NCBI GenBank assembly: GCA_025667525.1
Contig: CM046875.1
Span: 199,616,125 to 199,680,124, forward strand
Source of the DNA: Glebionis coronaria
Lineage: Eukaryota; Streptophyta; Magnoliopsida; Asterales; Asteraceae
DNA length: 64,000 nucleotides
Direction: 5' to 3'
This document shows positions 57,209 to 64,000 of this stretch, piece by piece (position 1 is the stretch's first letter; every line of letters begins with the position of its first letter). Under the pieces are notes generated by a model. That model searched no databases, was not told where the DNA came from, and worked only from the letters and a program-made list of their open reading frames with translations. A program made the position numbers and the translations under genes.

Positions 57209-59263
57209 ATGTCTTCAGACTCATCCTCAAACAGCAACAACCACAATAACCTCAAGTTACCTATGTTGGATCCTGAAAACTTTGAATTATAGGAATTCAG
57301 AATCCAACAATACCTGAAAATGGAACACTATGTTCTCTGGGAGATCATAGAATTTGGTGATCAATTCAACAAAATGTTAGCAGTTGAAGAGGGCAAGGAA
57401 GAAGAAAAAGGTGAAAGTTCCAAAGGTAAGGACAAGAAGAAATCTGCTGCTCTGTGTGATAAGGAAATACTGGCTAGAAGGCATGATGTCAGGGCTCACA
57501 ACTCATTGCTGTTGGCTCTACCTGATAGACATCAACTCAGATTCAGAAAATACAAAACAGCTAAGGAACTATGGGAAGCCATAGGCACAACCTTTGGAGG
57601 AAATGAAGCCACAAAGAAGAAGAAGAAGAATCAAATGCTGGATGATTTTGCTTCTTTCAAAGCAATTGGTGATGAATCAATTGGAGCTATTTACAATAGG
57701 CTTCAAGATATGGTAGCCCAGTTGGAATTCTTTGATATCGAGGTGTCAAAAGAGCAGGTGAACACCAGGTTTCTTAACAGCCTCCAGAAAGAATGGTTTG
57801 TCTATAAGGCAATTTGGCAGAATAAGGATGACTTGGACAACAAGAACATTGATGACATATACAATAACTTAAAAGTTTTTGAACCTGTTGTCAATGAGAT
57901 GAAGTCAAAAGGAACCATTCCCACCAACTCAAGTGGATCCACTGGTTCCCCTGCTAATATGGCATTCATATCACAAAGCAGTGGAATCTCCAAAAACAGT
58001 GGTATTGAAGTAGCCCCTGCTGCTTATTCCCCTGCTACCAGGTCTGGATCATCTTATGATGAAGAAAGACCAGCTACATTCAGCCTTGATACTGCTTGTG
58101 CTTTTATAGCATCTCAAGGGCCACAAGGATCTACTGTGTTACATGAAGATCTAAGTCAAATCAGTAAGCAAGGGCTAGAAGAGATGGATATCAAGTGGAA
58201 TATGGCTCTGCTCAGCATGAGAGCCAATAGGTTCTACAAGAAGTATGGGAAGAAGATCTCAATCAATCCCTCTGATGTGGCTGGGTTTGATAAAACAAAA
58301 GTTGAATGCTACAACTGTGGCAAGAAGGGTCATTTTGCCAGGGAATGCAGAGGACCTAAGACTAGAAACAGCTACAGAAAGGAAACAAGAGATGATGATT
58401 CTGGTGCTAAAGCCATGGTAGCCATGCAAGGGATAGATGGAGCAAGTGGATGGGACTGGAGTGCTATGACAGAGAATGTGGAAAGAAATCAAGCTTTGAT
58501 TGCTGAGGAAAAAGAAGAAGACTTTGCACTTATGTCCATGTCAAGTTCCAGCTCTGACAATGAGGTATATGATGATTCATATTGTACTAAAGCTTGTAGG
58601 AAAAATACTGAGTCTTTGAATGATCAAATCAGAAAGGTAAAAGCTGACTATATCAATTGTGATAATGATCTTGATAATTATAGACGTGCTTTAGAACAGT
58701 TAGAGTCCACCATAAGAGAGTTTAAGCAAAGAGAAAGTGATTATAGGGATCACATTGTGATTCTAGAAAGAGATGCCAAGGAGAATAACCGATCTATAAA
58801 GGAATTGACTGCTGAACTTGAAATTTTTAAAACTAACAAAAAGATAGATGAGGAAACTGTTGAAAAATTTGGAAAAGCTTTAAAAGATTTAACCAAAGCA
58901 GTTGAAATTGGTCAATCTCCTAGGGACAAAACTGGGTTTTGGATTAAAAATGAGCATGCTACCATACCACCACCCCCTGCCAACATCCATGCACCTTTTC
59001 CTAGAAAAGACCTGTCCTGGACTGGTCTCCCTTGTTTTCAAAAACAGGATGACATTGAGTTTGACTTGAGTGCTTATATACCTAATAATCTTGATACTGA
59101 AGAGTCTCTAGTAAAAACTAGTGTTATTAGGGATTTTGAAAAGGAACAGGTTGCTTTAAAACAATGGAAAATTGATAACCCTGTTCTATTTTCAAGAGAA
59201 GGAATTTTTGGTAGTGATTCTAGTTCTAAGAGTAGCTCTCCCAAATCTAAGACCAAATCATAG
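57209..59263 (+). pseudogene. copia-2 gag with coiled-coil extension
   Basis: The start is MSSDSSSNSNNHNNLKLPML at 57209. A TAG at 57290 replaces what is a Trp in relatives (FEL-stop-EFRIQQYL). The gag block contains LLALPDRHQLRFRKY and AKELWEAIGTTFGG. The zinc knuckle is CYNCGKKGHFAREC (about 58308-58350). A coiled-coil-like part follows (DQIRKVKADYINCDNDLDN, then LESTIREFKQRESDYRDH, about 58620-58910). The frame closes with TAG at 59261, and the next segment continues in the same frame. Confidence 0.88.
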
Positions 59264-59947
59264 TCCCCTAAGTCCACCATTAAATATGCTGGTATGTACA
59301 GGAATGTCAGAGGTAATCAAAGAAATTGGAATGACCAAAAGTCTCATCAATTAGCAGAAGACTTTGTGATTAACACCAAGCCCTGCTTCACATGTGGCAA
59401 CTTTGAGCACACTTATCAAGAGTGTAAGGCACCAATGGAGATGGTGGCTGCAAATCCCTTAAAGGATATGCAACCTAAAACCATTCTTCTAAATGCAGGG
59501 GCAAAATCCTTTTCCCCTGCCAAGTATGTTGCCCCTGCCTTGAGAAACAGGGTGACTGACAAATATGTTGTTCCTGCACTTAGAAAGGAGAATGATGTTC
59601 ACACAAAGCCCAGCACTTCTATGACCATCCCAACACCTTATAATGCATATAGATCTGGCTCTAGACCTTACCAACACATGAATAGAGGCCAAAACAAAAG
59701 ATGGGTTCCCTCTGCTAAGCATAGGGATTTCCCTGCTAAAACTAGGGTATCCCCTGCTAACAAAGTTTTGCCTTCTAGGAGCATGGGAAGATGGGGAAAA
59801 GCTGTGAAAGCCTCAGCTCGTTGGGTTTGGGTACCCAAAAGGGGTACTCAATCTAATGGTGTATCTCTAGTTTTTGATAAGCTATCCTATATTGATACAC
59901 GAGGTAGATCCAAGTCTGTAATGGCTTGGGTCCCCAAGAAAAACTAA
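59264..59947 (+). pseudogene. copia-2 Gag-Pol linker with Cys-rich segment
   Basis: Same frame as gag after TAG 59261. It reads YRNVRGNQRNWNDQ, then a second zinc-finger-like CFTCGNFEHTYQEC (59392-59433), then a Pro/Ala-rich stretch with repeated SPAK/SPAN from CCCCTGCT, and ends WVPKKN then TAA at 59945. The following protease-pol frame is shifted, so a frameshift or splice is needed. Confidence 0.75.
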
Positions 59948-59966
59948 TTTGTTTTTCTTTTTGTAG

Positions 59967-62900
59967 GTGACAAAGAAGACAAGGGATGATAGAGCATATT
60001 GGGATAGCGGATGCTTAAGAAGTATGACTGGACAAAAATCTTACCTGTCTAACTTTGTGCCCCTGCATGACAATGATGGTGTTTCTTTTGGAGATGGGCA
60101 TGGAACTATAACAGGAAAAGGAACTATTGTCACCAATGGGATGACCTTTGACAATGTCTACTTGGTGAAAGAACTCAAGTACAATCTCTTTAGTGTGTCA
60201 CAGATGATTGATAACAAGAATTTTGTCTTGTTTACTGACACTGAATGCTTGGTGTTAGGAAAGGAATTTATCTTACCACCAGACACTCCTATTGTACTCA
60301 AAACACCAAGACAGAAGAATATGTACACAATTGATCTCAAGGACATATCTCTCCAAGACAATGAAACATGTTTCATTGCCAAAGCCTCAGTAGATGAATG
60401 TAAGAAATGGCATAGAAGACTTGGTCATCTTAATTTCAAGAACATGAACAAACTAGTAAAATATAATCTGGTTCATGGTCTTCCTTCCAAGTCTTTTGTC
60501 AATGAACATACTTGTGTTGCCTGTCTGAAAGGGAAGCAACACAGAGCATCCTGCAAATCAAAAACAAGTATGTCCACCACCAAGCCATTGGAACTACTGC
60601 ATATGGATCTCTTTGGTCCTACTTCTGTGGCAAGCATAATGAAGAAATGGTACTGCCTAGTGATTACTGATGATTTTTCAAGGTTCACATGGACATTCTT
60701 TCTATTTTAGAAGAGTGACACAGCTGATGTACTCATTGGGTTCATCAATCAAATTGAACTATCAAAAAGCATGAAGGTAGTCACCATGAGATCAAACAAT
60801 GGTGGTGAGTTCAGAAATCAGAAACTGGACTCTTTCTGCATAAACAAAGGCATCAAGAGGCAATTCAGCATTGCAAGAACACCTCAACAGAATAGAGTGG
60901 CAGAAAGAAGGAATAGGACACTTATTGAAGCTGCAAGAACTATGCTGTCTGATTCCAAACTTCTAGTTATCTTTTGGGCTGAAGCTGTATCCACGGCTTG
61001 TTATGTACAAAACAGGGCCTTGGTGGTTAAGGCACACAACAAGACCCCTTATCAGCTGTTCAATGGAAGACCTCCTTTAATTGACTTCTTCAGACCTTTT
61101 GGATGTCATGTGATCATCTTGAACACTATTGACAATCTAGGTAAGTTTAATGAAAAGGGTGATGATGGATACTTTGTGGGTTATTCATTAAACAGCAAGG
61201 GATATAGGGTCTTCAACAAGAAGACACGCAAAATCACAGAAAATCTTCATGTGAACTTTCTTGAAGACAAACCTGAAGATGTTCAAACAGGTCCTGACTG
61301 GTTCTTTGACATAGAAGTACTTTCAAAATCTATGAATTATGTACCTGTTGCTTTGCAGAACACTAACATTTCAGGTACTCAAGAACCAACTGGTGCAGAG
61401 AAGTCACCCCTGAGGTACATGAATGTACCCTCATTATTTCCTATTGAAGCTGATGATCAAGAAGATAACTCTTCTCTAGGAAAAGAACAGCCAATCTCAT
61501 CCCTTGCTATGTCACCTCCTGAAAGCAGCGGAATGGCTGAAGGCAGTGGAATCCAGGATTCCCCTGCTAGACCAATTGATTCCTCTTTCATAAAGGATCC
61601 TGTTGCTAATGATACTAATGATGCAGAAAGAGAATCCCCACTCATTTCATCATCTACACCCATAGCTGATGGTCCTATTATATCCAGCAGTGGAAGCAGA
61701 ATAATCAAGAGTGGAGGTCCAAGTTACTCAGAGCTTCATTCTGCTCACCAGCACCCATCTCTAGGTCATGCTGTATCATTTGGAAGTTCCTTTGAGGACT
61801 TCTTTCCTAATCAAAATAGCCCCATCAATTCTGATTTGGAAGAAGATGAAACAGAAGTAATCATACAGCCTACCTACAGAATCAATAAGGATCACCCTAT
61901 CTCTCAAATCATTGGTAATCCTGAAGCCCCTAGACATACAAGGTATACAGCAAAGGAGCACAGCTTCATTGCTAACATCACCATGAAGTTCAATCATGAC
62001 AACATGCAATGTTGTCTGTTTACTACATTTTTGTCACAAGAAGAGCCAAAGAAGATTTTTCAGGCTTTAAATGACCCAAGCTGGGTTGAAGACATGCAAG
62101 AGGAGCTCTTACAATTTGACATACAAGAGGTTTGGATTCTGGTAGATTGTCCCAAATGGGCAAGGCCTATTGGGACAAAGTGGGTACTCAAGAACAAAAA
62201 GGATGAAAGGGGAATTGTTGTCAGGAACAAAGCGAGACTAGTGGCACAAGGGTATACCCAAGAAGAAGGAATTGATTATGAAGAGGTATTTGCTCCAGTA
62301 GCCAGGATTGAAGCCATTAGATTATTCCTTGCTTATGCTTCATTCATGGACTTCACTGTTTTTCAAATGGATGTGAAAAGTGCCTTCCTATATGGAACCA
62401 TTGATGAAGAAGTCTATGTTATGCAACCTCTAGGGTTTGAAGACCCAGAACATCCAGACAAAGTATACAAGGTGAAAAAGGCTATGTATGGACTTCACCA
62501 AGCTCCCAGAGCCTGGTATGGTACTCTCTCTAAATATCTCTTAGACAATAGATTCAGCAGGGGGAAGATTGATCAGACCCTGTTTACCAAGAAACAAAAG
62601 GGTGACCTTTTGCTAGTACAAGTCTATGTTGATGACATCATTTTTGGATCCACTAACTCTATGCTTAGCAAAGAGTTTGCCAAACTGATGCAGGATAAAT
62701 TCCAAATGAGTGCCATGGGAGAACTAAACTTCATTTTGGGGTTGCAAGTTCAGCAGCGGAAAGATGGGATATTTATCTCACAAGACAAATATGTGGCTGA
62801 GATTGTGAAGAAGTTTGGCATGTCTGATGGAAAGAAGGTGTCCACTCCAATGGACAAGGATCATCCATGGGGTAAAGATGGTCCTGGAAAGCTTATAGAT

Positions 62901-63565
62901 GTCAGGAACTACAGGTCTATGATTGGGTCTCTTATGTATCTCACAGCTTCAAGACCTGACATCATGTTTGCAGTTTGCTTATGTGCAAGATACCAGGTGT
63001 CACCAACAGAGTGTCACTTATTTGCTGTAAAAAGAATTTTTAGGTATCTAAAGTGTCATCCCACCTTAGGACTTTGGTATCCAAAGGAGTCACCATTTGA
63101 GTTGATAGCTTATTCAGATAGTGATTATGCTGGTGACAACAATGATAGGAAGTCTACAACAGGGGGATGCCAATTTTTGGGAAGCAGACTTATATCTTGG
63201 CAATGTAAGAAGCAGACCATTATGGCAACATCCACAACTGAAGCTGAGTATGTAGCAGCTGCTGCATGCTGTGGTCAGGTACTTTGGGTGCAAAATCAAC
63301 TGCTTGATTATGGGTATAACTTTCTTAAAACCAAGATATTCATTGACAACAACAGCACCATTGCATTATTAAGAACCCTGTTTTTCATAGCAAGACTAAA
63401 CACATTGAAATTAGACATCACTTTATCAGAGATTGTTTTGAAAAAGGACTAATTGTCCCTGAGAAAATTGATACAGAACTTAATGTTTCTGATCTTTTAA
63501 CAAAAGCTTTTGAAGTAGGGAGGTTTCAGTATCTGGTTGCATGTATTGGAATGGTTACCCCTTAA
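59967..63565 (+). pseudogene. copia-2 pol (protease, integrase, RT, RNase H)
   Basis: The frame opens just after the TAG of TTTTTGTAG. Protease: YWDSGCLRSMTG (about 59997-60032). GAG-pre-integrase: WHRRLGHLNFKN. Integrase: Asp in LLHMDLFGPTS, then TAG at 60708-60710 where relatives have Gln, then MRSNNGGEF with Asn (60795-60797) for catalytic Asp, then [13 protein letters not shown] with Glu kept. [14 protein letters not shown] and [11 protein letters not shown] (intact). RNase [20 protein letters not shown]. At about 63361 a missing base shifts the frame; the true continuation reads [18 protein letters not shown] and DLLTKAFEVGRFQYL to TAA near 63563. Confidence 0.88.
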
Positions 63566-64000
63566 AAACTGATGTCTATTTTGTCATGTATGATCAGGGT
63601 TGCTTCACTACTGTTGTTGTATAACTGTTAGTCCATTTTTCCATCACTTTTTATTCCACTGCTTTTTAACACAGATTCCCCTGCTGGGGGTTCATTCCCC
63701 TGCTAAGAGAATTTTTCTCTTAAGCTGGGTTTCTTCTTTTTACAAAAGTGGTTATATGTGGTTTTAGACTAACAATGCAGAGGTTCATATGGTGCATACT
63801 ATTCTCATTGGTGAATCAGGTATATACTCTATGTTTCAGGGGAGGTTAGGTCACACCTTTAGGACTCAGGGTATCCTTAGGATACTCATATATGATCTTA
63901 GATCATATCCACTGGTGAGTAAGGGTTCAGGGTAATGAGGACTTGCTGCAAAGCTTGTCAGAACTCTGAAACCTTGAGGCACTGTAATGAGTGCTTACAT
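63566..64000 (+). other. copia-2 3' region, window end
   Basis: Noncoding sequence after RNase H with two more CCCCTGCT octamers (63678 and 63697). No polypurine tract or 3' LTR is seen before the end of the window. Confidence 0.7.

Larger units (their letters stand above)
56623..64000 (+). mobile_element. copia-2, Ty1/copia element cut by the window end
   Basis: It has a 5' LTR (56623-57146), PBS, gag with zinc knuckle, coiled-coil linker, a second Cys-rich segment, protease, integrase, RT and RNase H in copia order. No 3' LTR is present before 64000. The octamer CCCCTGCT recurs in the LTR, coding part and 3' region. RT has intact [11 protein letters not shown], but integrase has the second catalytic Asp changed to Asn. 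Stops at 57290, 59261 and 60708 and a 1-base deletion near 63361 break the reading frame. Confidence 0.9.

Noticed and set aside
63566..64000. Search for the copia-2 3' LTR
   Set aside because: No TGTTGGGAATAAA start is present; the element continues beyond the window.

Overview
This is a plant nuclear window made almost entirely of LTR retrotransposons. They use plant primer-binding sites: initiator-Met type (TGGTATCAGAGC) in the Tekay-like and copia elements, and an Asp-tRNA-like site in the Athila-like elements. The lineages (Tekay-like chromovirus, Athila-like Ty3/gypsy, Ty1/copia with long Gag linkers) and the residual host exons point to a eudicot. The style of the copia polyproteins resembles what is common in Asteraceae, but that is an inference. 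No intact host gene is present.

Layout. (1) 1-6511: AT-rich host DNA with unidentified minus-strand exon-like pieces, a tRNA-like SINE head and a palindromic MITE-like element with a (TA)n loop. (2) 6512-17763: a complete Tekay-like Ty3/gypsy element on +, with 2.9-kb LTRs and TSD ATAAT. Its gag carries three short GT-AG introns, and gag-pol has five in-frame stops. (3) 17764-20948: host DNA with the C-terminal exons of an A1 aspartic protease, then the last exons of a YAO/U3-55K-like WD40 protein, both on +. (4) 20949-55912: a decayed Ty1/copia element on + (TSD CGATC) whose 5' leader was split by two antisense Athila-like elements: Athila-A at 21702-33550 (TSD AAGGT) and Athila-B at 33993-45226 (TSD GTTTC). 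A 349-bp hAT-type MITE (8-bp TSD) sits inside Athila-A gag and keeps its frame open. (5) 55918-56622: a short host segment with one terminal-exon-like ORF. (6) 56623-64000: a second copia element on +, cut by the window end before its 3' LTR.

The insertion order is legible. The copia at 20949 landed in host DNA. The two Athilas then entered its leader 437 bp apart, and the hAT MITE entered Athila-A. None of the five elements has an intact polyprotein as read: stops, frameshifts, an RT YVDD-to-YVND change in one copia and an integrase Asp-to-Asn change in the other.

The most interesting items are the three frame-restoring introns in the Tekay gag, the in-frame hAT exonisation, the arrays of ATTCCG-type motifs shared by the unrelated copia leader and Athila LTRs, the repeated polypurine-tract-like motifs of the Athilas, and the cluster of strong hairpins in the Tekay LTR.
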